Assembly (NCBI GenBank): GCA_907164885.2
Contig: OU015497.1
Location: 67,428,077-67,492,076 of the forward strand
Length of the DNA: 64,000 nt
Reading direction: 5' to 3'
Source of the DNA: Dolomedes plantarius
Lineage: Eukaryota > Arthropoda > Arachnida > Araneae > Dolomedidae
Positions 11,831-21,649 of the stretch are shown here, piece after piece. Position numbers and translations under genes: made by a program. The notes beneath the pieces are model-generated. The model was not told the origin of the DNA and did no database searches. It was given only the letters and a program-made list of their open reading frames with translations. Every line of letters begins with the position of its first letter. Within the stretch, counting starts at the first letter, position 1.

Positions 11831-11875
11831 ACAAACCTTTTTAAAATTCCGGGCAACGCCGGGTACTTCAGCTAG

Positions 11876-13180
11876 TATGATATATAAACTGCGTAATATC
11901 TCTATCAGTACAACTGAAAACACTTCATTGAAAAAATTTATAACAAAATTTCTACAATACTGTTCAGTATTATATTACCTGCTCTTAATATAATACTGAA
12001 CAGTATTATATTAAGAGCCTGCGCTAATATAATTATATTTACCTGCGCTAAATTGAATTTATATTCCAAATCAGTGTCCCTATTCGGAATTCACATGCTT
12101 TTATACCGTATTTTTCCTTCCACATAGATTTAGTTTTATCTAGATAGAGCCAAAGGGTACTAGATAAAACTAAATTTAGACGAATTATCTTGACAAAAAA
12201 AACGTAAAATATTTAAAATTATTTCTAGGGCACTATTTCATGCATTTCGTTTAGTAAAAAAGATTGAATTTTTAAAATCTTTAAATTGTAATAAGTAGGA
12301 CTTAATGTATAAACTGCGCTATATTTGTATGAGAAAAACTGAAAAATTTTATAATAAAATTTCTTCAATACCATTGATTTTTAAACTATCTACTTCTAAA
12401 ATTAAATTAATATTCAAACAACTTATAATAGAAGCAGATTACAAAGTAAAATATAAACTGATTAATATATATAATAGCAAAACTGAATCATGTCGGTGAA
12501 AAATTTCAAAAGAAATTTTTGGCAATACCTTCCAGTGCAAAACTACCGTCTCTTAAAACTAAATTTGTATTCTAACCATGTAAAATATAAACTGAGTACA
12601 AGGCATTATAAAACCTCGTACAACGTAAAATATAAACCGAGCAATTTAATAGCAAAACTGAAGCATGTCGTTGAAATATTCTAAAATAAAATTTTTGCAA
12701 TACCATTCAGAGCTAAACTACCTTCTCTTAAAACTAAATTTGTATTCCAACCATGTAAAATACAAACTGAGTACAAGGTATTTTAAATTGCCGTACAACG
12801 TAAAATATAAACTGGGCAATATATCTAATAGCAAAACTGAAGCATGTCGTTAAAAAATTGTAAAATAAAATTTCTACAATACCATTCAAGGCAAAATTAC
12901 TTTCCCTTAAAATTAAATTTGTATTCCAACAACGTAAAATATAAACTGAGTACAACGTAAAAAATAAACTGAGAAATATCTGTAATAGAAAAAATAATGC
13001 ATGGAGTTGAAAAATTTTACAATAATATATCCACAATAACATTCAGGAACTAATTCATCGGCTCTTAAAATTAAATATATATTCCAAATGAATAGTCCTA
13101 ATCGGAACTCGCATGCTTTTGTACCATAATTTTGCTATTCACAGTTAGATAAAGCCGAATGGAACCCAGATAAAACTAAC
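11876..13180. repeat. Satellite, right part, with a ~180 bp sub-family
   Basis: The array interrupted at 8188 continues here (gatataaactgcgtaatatc, gataaaactaaatttagac, cggaattcacatgctttt). From about 12370 the units shorten to ~180 bp, anchored on ttaaaactaaatttgtattc near 12555 and 12728, with variant copies near 12380, 12905 and 13055. Alternating phrases acaacgtaaaatataaactg and agcaaaactgaagcatgtcg appear. Small open frames are repeat by-products. Confidence 0.75.
11959..12018. repeat. Overlapping perfect inverted repeats
   Basis: The arm actgttcagtattatatta (11959-11977) is perfectly complementary to 11986-12004 (19 bp, 8 nt spacer). Overlapping it, gctcttaatataatactg (11981-11998) is perfectly complementary to 12001-12018 across only two bases. 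A segment has thus been copied alternately in both orientations, as template switching would do. Confidence 0.92.
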
Positions 13181-13183
13181 TAA

Positions 13184-13664
13184 TTGTTTCATTTCCGTGG
13201 GTGCTCTACATTAACGCGGCATAAGGTTTATGTTTGTTCCTATTTTGTATCTGTTCCAACTTACACAATACTTGTTCACTGGGTAAAAGGGCTGAATCCT
13301 GAGTTAGATGGTATCCCGACGGAAGTAATAACATTAGGAACTGTATCTCAAATGAGCTTCCTAAGAAAACGCTTTGAATACTGTCTGGCTGCAAGAAGAG
13401 AAAATCAAGTGTAGGTAAGAACGTGAGGGAAATAAGGCCGTAATTTGGATACGGAGCGTAACAAATTTGCGTTTTGCCTGAATGGGCGGGGAATTCTTTC
13501 GCTTTATGTATAATGAAGAAGAAAATCATAATGAAAATGGTATGATCATTGTCTTTAAAGAAATAAAATTGGTATTTTGTTATAGAAATAGCTCTCTCCC
13601 TTACTTCATGGAATTTGATTAAGGAAAGTTTTATATTTTTTTCAGTTATTTGTTCCATTAACAT
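13184..13664. other. Less AT-rich island with overlapping open frames, unidentified
   Basis: This stretch differs in composition from the satellite to its left. It holds a 76-codon plus frame (13184-13414; includes WVKGLNPELDGIPTEVITLG) and a 152-codon minus frame (13206-13664; includes GYHLTQDSALLPSEQVLCK). I recognise no domain in either, and they cannot both be real. The composition suggests a fragment of a former transposable element or an old exon. Homology search is needed to decide. Confidence 0.25.
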
Positions 13665-13740
13665 GAAAAAATTACTTAAAATGTTGAAATCAGTTTCTTT
13701 AAATGTATTAAAGCCAAGAAGTAGAAATAGGTTTTGAAAC

Positions 13741-13742
<2 letters not shown>

Positions 13743-13804
<62 letters not shown>
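13743..13804. repeat. (TA)n microsatellite, left flank of Tc1
   Basis: About thirty TA units run directly into the left end of the Tc1 element. Confidence 0.95.
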
Positions 13805-13807
<3 letters not shown>

Positions 13808-15007
13808 CGAAGAGCCATTACATTATGATCACATGTTTAATACGACGTAGGACCACATTTCGCCCTCAAAACCGCCAACACCTGGCATTGACTCGACAAG
13901 GTGCTTATATGTAGTGTAAGGTATCTGGTACCAAGCTCCCACAAACTGGTCCTGCAACTCCCACACAGTGATAGGTCGTAGCGTGGCAGCACGAATTCGG
14001 TGGAACCACAAAAGTTTTATTGGATTAATGTCAGGGGAATTTGGAGGCCAAGGCATGACTTGAAAGTCACTAGAATGTTCCTCGAACCACTCTCTGACAA
14101 TTCGACCCTTATGACATAGTGCATTTTCCTGTTGGTAAACGCCATCAACCGCCCGAAACACTGTTCCCATGAATGGGTTGAGCTGGTCTGCAACAATGTT
14201 CACGTAGCGCACAGACGTCAGGGATTGTTCTATGGAGATTAGGGGTTTAATGTGCTCCATGAAAATATCACCCACACCATAATACTGCAGCAACAAGCTT
14301 TTCTCCTTCCAACTGTGCATTCCGGGAGCCAGGATTTCCTTTGGAAATCGGCGTATTCGCACGCGCCCGTCGATGTGATAGACAAGAAAGCATCATTCGT
14401 CGGACCATGCAACTTTCTTCCATTCTTCTAAGGTCCATTTCCGATGTTCCTTGGCCCACTGCAGGCGCTTCTGGCGATGACGTGCCGTCAGAGCAGGGAC
14501 GTGCTTCGGCCGACGGCTTCGTAGGCCCATACGCAGCAGAGCACGCTGCACTGTGTGTTGAGAAACACTGTCTCGGTCACCATTGTTGTAGCTGCTGGCA
14601 ATTTCGGCTGTTGTAGCTCTTCAGTCACGGCGAATAATGCGTAACAGTCTCCGCTCTCCTCTGGCATCAATGCGCCGCGTGCGACACACCGATGGCCAGC
14701 GACTTTCCGTTTCACAACCCATACATCACTTTTAATACGTGCTCACAACGACTGCATGTGAACAGCCCACTAAACATGCTGTTTCTGATATCGACGTTCC
14801 CAGGGGTCGAGCTATAACGATTTGACCTTTATCGAAGTCTGATAAATCAGCTGCTTTCCCCATTATGTCGCTAATCACTCTATGTTTACAAAGACAATGC
14901 ATGGGCCCTTTATATACTTCAAATTCAACCCCGCACATGCCGTGGTTTTGTTTCTGGGCGAGCTCATTCCTACAGAAGGAGGGTGGTCGTAATGTAATGG
15001 CTCTTCG

Positions 15008-15010
<3 letters not shown>
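13805..15010 (-). mobile_element. Tc1-like DNA transposon inside a (TA)n tract
   Basis: Inverted ends are caccgaagagccattacatt (left) and the same sequence reverse-complemented at 14991-15010. (TA)n lies immediately outside on both sides, so the TA duplication is embedded in the microsatellite. Length is 1206 bp, compact for Tc1. The single transposase region (13829-14863, minus) occupies most of it. Confidence 0.93.
13829..14863 (-). pseudogene. Tc1-like transposase with four nonsense codons
   Basis: Reading from ATG 14861-14863 ([16 protein letters not shown]), one frame runs 345 codons to the stop at 13829 with no frameshift. It is interrupted by TAA (14732-14734), TGA (14726-14728), a third stop near 14625 and a TGA near 14390 just after WSDE. 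Blocks include an N-terminal DNA-binding region, VSQHTVQRALLRMGLRSR, WSDE (first catalytic Asp), a degenerate QQENALCH where Asp is expected, and SPDINPIKLLW where Glu is expected. Two of three catalytic acids are therefore replaced (Asp to Glu, Glu to Lys). The 36-residue spacing between the latter two positions exceeds the classical 34. Decay is by point mutation only, mostly consistent with C-to-T changes. Confidence 0.88.

Positions 15011-15106
<96 letters not shown>
15011..15106. repeat. (TA)n(TG)n microsatellite, right flank of Tc1
   Basis: About 35 TA units starting at the right end of the Tc1 element, followed by about twelve TG units. Confidence 0.95.
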
Positions 15107-15211
15107 GCGTGGCAATTAAACCACATCAATTCTTCTAATCAACTAATTTTAAGTCATCACTCCTTCAAAATACTCTTTTAAACTACTTCACATAGCAGAC
15201 GTCGTCAATGG

Positions 15212-15271
15212 CGGGATTTTATTAGTATTGACGACGTCATAGCTGACGTCATCAATACTAATAAAATCCCG
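15212..15271. repeat. 28 bp-arm palindrome with TGACGTCA core
   Basis: The left arm 15212-15239 (cgggattttattagtattga, then cgacgtca) pairs with 15244-15271 at 27 of 28 positions across a 4 nt loop. The inner right arm reads tgacgtca, the palindromic cAMP-response-element core, and a further gacgtcgtcaat lies at 15199. It may be a foldback element or a regulatory cluster; the sequence alone does not decide. Confidence 0.9.
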
Positions 15272-15595
15272 TAGTATGTGTTCACCCAAAGCACGCAATT
15301 ACAGCCGTGTGATAGCTTATGACGCTGATTTATGGTTAATCCCAAAAGCGCGTGTCGACGATTCACAGACCATATGACCTCCGCTGAAGGCTAGCTGAAA
15401 GCGCGTACTAATAATACAGCTACTAGAACAGCGCGATGTGAGTGTCCTTGAACTCTCGCTGTCATCGGTTGGTATTTTTCTAAGTATTCTTTTAAAACCC
15501 ATAATTTCTCATCTATTAATTATTTAATCTTACTGATTCCGTTGAATTTAGCATAAACCAACCTAATTAAATATAGTTAACGCCCCTGAAAACAC
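15272..15595. other. Unidentified moderately GC-rich segment
   Basis: A less AT-rich stretch (for example aaagcgcgtgtcgacgattc and ctgaaagcgcgtac) without a recognisable domain. The 61-codon minus frame at 15317-15502 is not supported as a gene. (CA)n(TA)n follows at 15596-15621. Confidence 0.35.
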
Positions 15596-15683
15596 ACACA
15601 CACACATATATATATATATAATAAATACGACGATCAATGTATACAATTAATGTAAAAAAACACAAAAGAATGTATTTATAAAA

Positions 15684-16664
15684 AAAATCATAAGGGATAT
15701 TTTTATAGACAAAATAATGTAGAAGAAAATATTCAAATTAAATCTAATAGGACATACTAAATAATACAGTACAGTTAATATAGTACAGTTTGAGGAACAT
15801 AATATCTTTTACTGTATTTTAATATTTTTTTGGATAATGTCCAAACGTCTGCCGCATTAGCAGGAAAAAAAATATTTATTTTTGTCTATTTAGTTGTTAT
15901 GCACGCGACGAAAAATTTATTTAAAGTAAAAGAAAAAGAAATCACGTGATCAGCATTTAATAAATAGCATTAGCCAGTCAGCATTAGTCAGCATTAGTCA
16001 GTGAGTCAGTAAGTCAGTCAGTTACGGAACTGTTATATATATATATATATATATATATATCTGACTGACTCACTAACTGACTGACTGAATGACATACAAC
16101 GTACAGACCAAACCGCTGGACCTAAAGGGCTGAACTTTTGCATGGCGATTCTTCTAATAGTGTAGGGGTGCACTAAGAAATATTTTTGAAAAGTTCTTAG
16201 ATTTTTTAACATGAAACTTTATGCTGTTTTAGTAACTTTTTTTGAGTTTGCAGTTAAAATAATAATTTGAGGGTTATGAAATTTGTATCACGAGAAAGAT
16301 CATAAATATTCCTTTAAAATGAAATCTTTTTGGACTATTTACCTTCATTTACTGATTTTTAGTGAATTTTTAATGATTTAATTTTAAAATTTAATTTATT
16401 AAATGATGATCATGTGATTTCTTTTTCTGGTACTTTAAAAAAATTTATCGTCACGTCCATAACAATGAAATAGACAAAAAAAAAATTTTTCCTTGCTAAT
16501 GCGGCAGAAGATTGGACATTATCCAAACAAATATTAAAATACTTTAAAAGATATGTTCCTCAAACTGTACTATATTTACTGTACTATATCCTTTAGTAGG
16601 TTATATTAGATTTAATTTGAATATTTTCCTCTACATTATTTTGTGTATAAAAATATGTCTTATG

Positions 16665-16672
<8 letters not shown>
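15684..16672. mobile_element. Long-inverted-repeat (foldback/MITE-like) element
   Basis: The left arm ~15684-15964 and the reverse complement of ~16394-16672 align along ~280 bp, sharing acaaaataatgtaga, aatattcaaattaaatctaa, tttggataatgtccaa, ctgccgcattagca and agaaaaagaaatcac. I estimate close to 90% identity by eye. The ~430 bp centre holds GTCA/GACT-type repeats around a (TA)n tract (16035-16062) and the phrase aaaccgctggacctaaaggg. No transposase frame is present. It is presumably non-autonomous; the superfamily is unknown. The right end abuts the (TA)n that also flanks the next Tc1. Confidence 0.8.

Positions 16673-16701
<29 letters not shown>
16673..16701. repeat. (TA)n microsatellite between two elements
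   Basis: About fifteen TA units separate the long-inverted-repeat element from the Tc1 element that follows. Confidence 0.9.
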
Positions 16702-16704
<3 letters not shown>

Positions 16705-18114
16705 TCATGGACAAAAGAATTTGCTCACCGAGATATAATTGCGGGATCGTAACGAAACTTGCAATGAAGGTACATGTCGGGGAGATATGCAAATGATTAG
16801 AAATGCAGCGTGATTGCGCATTACGTATAGTCGGTAGAGGGCGTTGAACATCGTACTCTGTGGAGTATAAAACAGGTAACCAAAGCTTGTTTGAGTGTGC
16901 TGAATCATTTACAAAGGAAGAGCTGAGATAGACATGCCATTACGCTGTATTCCAAGACAACATAAGCAGTTGTCGCAGTTTGAGAGGGGGGGAATCGTCG
17001 GGATGATGGAAGCTGGATGGTCAGCTAGGCGAGTAGCTTGTCAATTAGGCCGCTCTGATTGTGTTGTGAGGAGGTGTTGGGACCAGTGGACCCGAGAGAT
17101 GTCATGTACGCGAAGACCGGGCTCAGGACGCCCTCGACAGACCAGTCGTCGAGAAGACCGCCACATCGTAAGAAATGCACGCGTACAGCCAACTGCTTCA
17201 TCGGCCGCCATCCAGGCACAGGTAGCACCTTCACTAGGGGCCTCTGTGTCTTCTCGAACCATACGAAAGCGCCTGGCTGAAGGACAGTTGGTACTGCGGC
17301 GCCCATTACGTGTGCTGCCCTTGACGCCCACCCATCGACGCCTTCGTTTGGAGTTTTGCCTCGCATGAGGAAACTGGACTGCAGCGGAATGGAACCAGGT
17401 CGTCTTTAGCGACGAATCCAGATTCAATCTCGGCAGTGATGACAATCGTGTTCGTGTGTGGAGAGCCCGTGGTGAACGCTTCAATCCTGCCTTTGCTGTA
17501 CAGCGACACATCGCTCCCACAGCTGGTGAGATTGTATGGGGTGCCATTGCCTACAATACACGGTCACCCCTAGTATTGTTCCGTGGCACCATGACAGCCC
17601 AGCGGTATGTTCATAAAATCCTACAACCACATGTGTTGCCACTCATGCAACGGCTCTCAGGGGCCATTTTTCAACAAGACAATGCTCAGCCTCATACGGC
17701 AAGGGTGCTACAAGACTGTCTCCGCACTGTTACTACCCTTCCTTGGCCTGCCCGATCCCCAGATTTGTCTCCAATCGAGCATATCTGGGATCATTTGGGA
17801 CGACGAGTTGGGCATCCCACGAGTTTGAACGAACTAGAGGAAAGGTTACAGCAAATATGGAATGAAATGTCTCAAGACATCATACAGAACTTGTATGACT
17901 CAATGCCCGATCGTATCGCATCGTACATTCGCGCTAGAGGGGGTCCAACGGAGTATTAACTCCTCCGTTCTTTTGCCTTTTTCTCTGAAATAAATTATCC
18001 TTTTTCTTTGATTTTCTTATTATTTACTTATATCAAAGTAGTCATTACGTACTTAAAATATCTTTTCATTTTGACGACTCCTTCTTGGTGCGCTAATTCT
18101 TTTGTCCATGAGTG
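16702..18114 (+). mobile_element. Tc1-like DNA transposon, nearly intact
   Basis: The left end cactcatggacaaaagaatt matches the reverse complement of the right end (18095-18114), and the match continues as tgctcacc against agcgcacc. (TA)n lies on both sides. Total length is 1413 bp. The transposase region 16934-17959 is uninterrupted apart from one stop codon. Of the DNA transposons here this is the youngest-looking copy. Confidence 0.95.
16934..17959 (+). pseudogene. Tc1-like transposase, one premature stop
   Basis: From ATG 16934 (MPLRCIPRQHKQLSQF) a 341-codon frame runs to TAA 17957-17959, interrupted only by TGA at 17366-17368. CGA to TGA would explain it, because CLA*GNWTAAEWNQVVF continues in frame. 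Domains in order: helix-turn-helix/paired-like DNA binding (FERGGIVGMMEAGWSARR; GRSDCVVRRCWDQW); an RPGSGRPRQTSRRE basic hook; second HTH (SSRTIRKRLAEGQLVLRRP); catalytic core with VVFSDESRF (Asp), FQQDNAQPH (Asp) and SPDLSPIEHIWD (Glu). Thirty-two residues separate the second Asp from the Glu, two fewer than classical DD34E. All three catalytic acids are present. It acts in the nucleus in cut-and-paste transposition. As it stands it would give a truncated DNA-binding protein of 144 residues. Confidence 0.9.
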
Positions 18115-18161
18115 TATATATATATATATATACATACACACACACACACACACACACACAG
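18115..18161. repeat. (TA)n(CA)n microsatellite
   Basis: TA units begin at the right end of the Tc1 element and run into TACATA and about ten CA units. Confidence 0.9.
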
Positions 18162-18169
18162 ATGTATGT

Positions 18170-20270
18170 GTGTGAAGTAGCCCCCAAAGTGCTTCCAATA
18201 TGATACAGAATCATATTTTTTGGACTAATAGAACTAAGAAAATTATGATAGCGGCAATTATGAATTATTCGCTTTTATAGTCCGACATTGAAAACCTTAG
18301 TTGTAGAATTTTCATCAATTAATGATCCTGTAGAACAGGATTTAGGCGAGTTTATGATTAAATATAACGTTTTAAACGTTCAGATCAAATGGGAGTTTGA
18401 AGATTATTTATTTAAGGAATTAACGGTGTCGGGTGCAATTTGCGTCGTGACGCACCTATTTCTGTTAGGTTAGATGTTGTCAGTGGCAATGGCTGTTTTA
18501 AATATTCTTAATAAGATATAAAGTATTTATTTTAAAATATTACAAGAAACTTCTGATTTAGAAATTAGTTAATATGTCCAATAAATCATGGTGAACCCCT
18601 TTTTTTTTCGGAGACATTTTCTATATAAACATACGAGATAGAAATGTTTTTTATGTCGTTCCAGAGGTTCAAGAAAAGCAGTCATTTATTTTACCATTTA
18701 CCTTTTACTTTGTACTGATGTTCCTGTTGTGAAACTTTTACATTTCTGATTTAGAAACGACAGTGAGGTAAACATTTTTCCGATTATATGAAGAAGTAGT
18801 TTTTTGATTTAATATTTTTAATATTTTCATGTATATTTCTCTTTATTTAAATCGCTTACACAAGAATATTTTTTTTTTAGATTCCTGCTATAAACATGCT
18901 CAAAACTTAATGATTATGTTAAAGCTGGGAAGTAGAAAATTATTTTACCTGATTCTAGCCCAGTAATCTTTAGGCTTCCGTTTTTGTCTCTACTCGGATG
19001 CAAGAAGCAGAATCTAAAGTAGCATCATCTAGTAGTTTTGCATCTTCTTCTAACGTAAGTTTTCTAAATTATCCACATACATCTGCAAGAAATCTAAATT
19101 GCCTTTAAAACAGTTCTTTATTTCGCTAATTTGACGTAGTTCACTTGCATTCGTGACGTAGTTCACGAAATTATTTGTGTTACCTCAACCAGCAGAACTA
19201 ATATCATAATTAGATTAACAGACGTTGACTTCAGTAATGAACTAGCAGATGAACTATATAAAATGTATGTTTAGAGTATACCTACAGATAAAAAAAATTT
19301 AAAGCAACCGAGAATTTGCTTAAACTTTCCTAGTTTTGGAATCTTAAATAATAGGTTTCATGAGAAATTTATAGTATAAGTATCATTTAGATAATCCAAA
19401 TTAACCCTATTAAGAGTTACTAAAAAAACAGCATGTACATGATTAGATTTTAGTTGGACGTGTTTTTAATGCAAAATCTTTAAATTGAATATTATTGATC
19501 ATTAATTATATATAAATATATAATTTTCCCATTAATAAAAAATGTTTATCGGGATTGACTGGAGAAAGTCTTCTCAGAGAGCTATCCAATAATCAAGACG
19601 ACTTTCTCGGTCTAATACTCCTTAAAGGTATTTTTATCTGTCTAACTATTCTTCTCTGAGATAGCAGAACAACTTCTCCTCGTCAAGGCATCCTTTTCAG
19701 AGAAGTGAAGAATATATTAATATCAAAGCATCACCATATGGGGTGGAAGCGGAAGATGTTTTTCTCTATAATTTAAAGCCTTTTTTAAGGAAGTCATCAA
19801 AATAGCATTTTTTAAAGTAGTAGCAAAACAACATTTCCTATTATAGATCTAGTAGCAAGAGCAAGTCATCTTTCTTCAGCGCTTGTAGTAAAAATATTTT
19901 TTAATCATAACATCATTCATCGGAGGCTGTAGTAAGAAATTACTTATTTAAATATTTCTTACGGAGATAGCTGTGAAAGCAAAGCATCCTTCGTTGAATG
20001 GAGTAGAATGAAATTTTTTCCAAAGAAGTTCTCTTAAAGGTTATACTAAAGTACACACGTACATTTAAAATTTTAAAAAATTGTATTTATGCGTCTCGAG
20101 CCCTCCTTTTTCAATAGGGGTATGTCACCTCCTCTAAATATTTTAATACATATTTTTACATATATTATTTCTTATCCTCTTAAGACCTGTAATTCCACCG
20201 AACACAGGGGAGAAAGGCGTAATAATAAAATATGGGGAACCTCCTAGGCTTCACCTTATAAGCAGTTTTG
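18170..20270. other. AT-rich sequence without recognised genes
   Basis: The 61-codon frame at 18288-18473 has no recognised motif. 19555-20040 is faintly self-similar (recurring agagagct, gatagcag and cttctc phrases), as in a very old minisatellite, but a period could not be fixed. Confidence 0.4.
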
Positions 20271-20890
20271 TTTTGTTTTTTGATTATGGGTGGGCAAACT
20301 TTTTAATTTCTCTCGTAGTCTTTCTGCACTTTTTATCTCTAAATTTTATTGATGCTATATATTCCACATTCCCCATCATTTTTATGACCCCCTCATTCGG
20401 CAGCCCCCTTGATTTTATGGCCATCGTTAATGCCATTTTCTTTGTCACTTTCCTGGCAACAAGCAAACTAGATATTTAAGTTGAAATTTTGTGGACTCTT
20501 GTAAATGTTTGACTATCAAGCAATATCATCGTTCCAATTACACGCTGCTTAAAGATCTTGGACTCACTTGCCCCAGTCATACAGGGAATCTTCACCAAAC
20601 TGGTTTATCAAGAACACAAATTTAACTTTTTTGCAAAGTACACGGTATGACTAAGACTATCTCAGGTAATGTCCATAAGTACAACAATAGAAAATACTGT
20701 CGTTTATACCCATTATAATGATTATAAAACAGATTTCAACTTTGGCGATTTTACTTGGTTGATTATGGATTGATGACCTAGTCCAAGAATCTAGGTGCAG
20801 GAAAAAACGATTAGAAGTAAATCGTACTTTTTTGATACCCTGTTTGTCAAAATCAAAACGAATAATTCCTGTGAAAATAGTCTTTTCCTT

Positions 20891-21118
20891 TTAACGTAGG
20901 ATTACGTTCCTCCATAACGGTCCTCGGGAAAGCAAAATTTATGACTCTAAATCCGTCGTCGCGAGTTATAAATCAAGAGTGGCAGAGTAGACATATGTAA
21001 TTTATATTTCTTACCATCGACCTATTCTGCATAGGGTTATCACTCATCCTTATCTTCGTATGTAGGAATTCTACTGTAAAAAAAAGAGAGGAAGCACCAA
21101 AAAGTAATCCTACGTTAA
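20891..21118. mobile_element. TTAA-flanked MITE, 228 bp
   Basis: Perfect 15 bp inverted ends ttaacgtaggattac (20891-20905) and gtaatcctacgttaa (21104-21118) include TTAA on both sides. Duplication of TTAA is the hallmark of piggyBac-type transposition, although the inner TIR does not start with the CCC typical of that family. There is no coding capacity. Confidence 0.65.
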
Positions 21119-21140
21119 TAACCCACGGTAGTTTCCTTAA

Positions 21141-21145
21141 AAGAG
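21141..21145. other. Target-site duplication AAGAG (left)
   Basis: Five bases directly before the left LTR, repeated exactly after the right LTR (27100-27104). Five-base duplications are usual for BEL/Pao. Confidence 0.9.
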
Positions 21146-21520
21146 TGTTCCGAAAAACCCAGTAGAGGAAGCTAATGACTGGTAGGAGGCGGAGCTAGCG
21201 ACAACTGCAACGTTAGATTCTCCTGTGTGGCAACAGCAAAAGGAAAAACGATTATTTATAGATGTAAAGGGAGACTAAATGTAGCTCGCATATAGAGCAT
21301 ATGGCTATGTTTTATTTTTTGATATGTTCCTCTCTCGCCGGACGGATTGAAGATTTTTGGAAGTAGGGATAAGTACCCCTCTTACATTATTCGTATTTAT
21401 ATCTCTATTATTCGGTTTTCATTACCCATAGATAACTCCAACATTCGTATTCAAAATTCTATTCGTAGTGTCGCCATTTCTGCGACATGCTCTAATTCTA
21501 TTCGTAGTGTTGCTGGGACA
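21146..21520 (+). repeat. 5' LTR of BEL/Pao element (375 bp)
   Basis: Starts tgttccgaaaaaccc and ends gctgggaca (TG...CA). It matches the right LTR along its length, for example cgttagattctcctgtgtgg, gattgaagatttttggaagt and cattattcgtatt. It would contain the Pol II promoter; a clear TATA box was not identified. Confidence 0.93.
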
Positions 21521-21525
21521 TGTTT

Positions 21526-21542
21526 TGGTCCGTCGAGCCGGA
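21526..21542 (+). promoter_or_regulatory. Primer binding site, tRNA-Tyr type
   Basis: Five bases after the LTR comes tggtccgtcgagccgga. It is complementary at 16 of 17 positions to the CCA-ended 3' terminus of animal tRNA-Tyr as I remember it (ending CCGGCTCGAAGGACCA). Reverse transcription would start here. Confidence 0.75.
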
Positions 21543-21649
21543 GAGACCTATGGATTTGAAAATTCTAGATCTTAAATCATGTTATTTGTTATTCGTAATT
21601 TTCTTAATTTTTTTATATTCTAAACATTCACAACTTTTAAGCCGTAACT

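Larger units (their letters stand above)
8188..11875 (+). mobile_element. Non-autonomous Helitron inserted in the satellite
   Basis: The left end begins TCTAATATATAAAAATGAAT, a typical Helitron 5' terminus (TC, then AT-rich). The right end is CCGGGCAACGCCGGG, then TACTTCAGCTAG, with the short GC hairpin and CTRR terminus expected of Helitrons. The element sits between A8187 and T11876, the standard A/T target, with no duplication. Joining the flanks gives gatacaa|tatgatatataaact, which matches the neighbouring satellite phrase atacaatataagatataaac. No Rep/helicase frame is present in ~3.7 kb, so it is non-autonomous. It carries two internal repeat regions (8871-9306 and ~10150-11830). Non-autonomous Helitrons with internal minisatellites are known in arthropods. 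Confidence 0.87.

Noticed and set aside
11418..11856. Two minus frames repeating MKCYTYLSILVDAVFHHC
   Set aside because: By-products of the Helitron's ~160 bp minisatellite; they begin and end with the repeat and have no recognised domain.
14732..15129. Overlapping open frames rich in Tyr-Ile, His-Thr or Cys-Val
   Set aside because: Translations of the (TA)n(TG)n tract fused to Tc1 sequence, not genes.
20273..20479. hAT-type MITE end (gggtgggcaaacttttt) or 68-codon membrane protein
   Set aside because: The phrase resembles hAT termini, but no matching inverted end or 8 bp duplication was found, and the hydrophobic frame has no recognised family.
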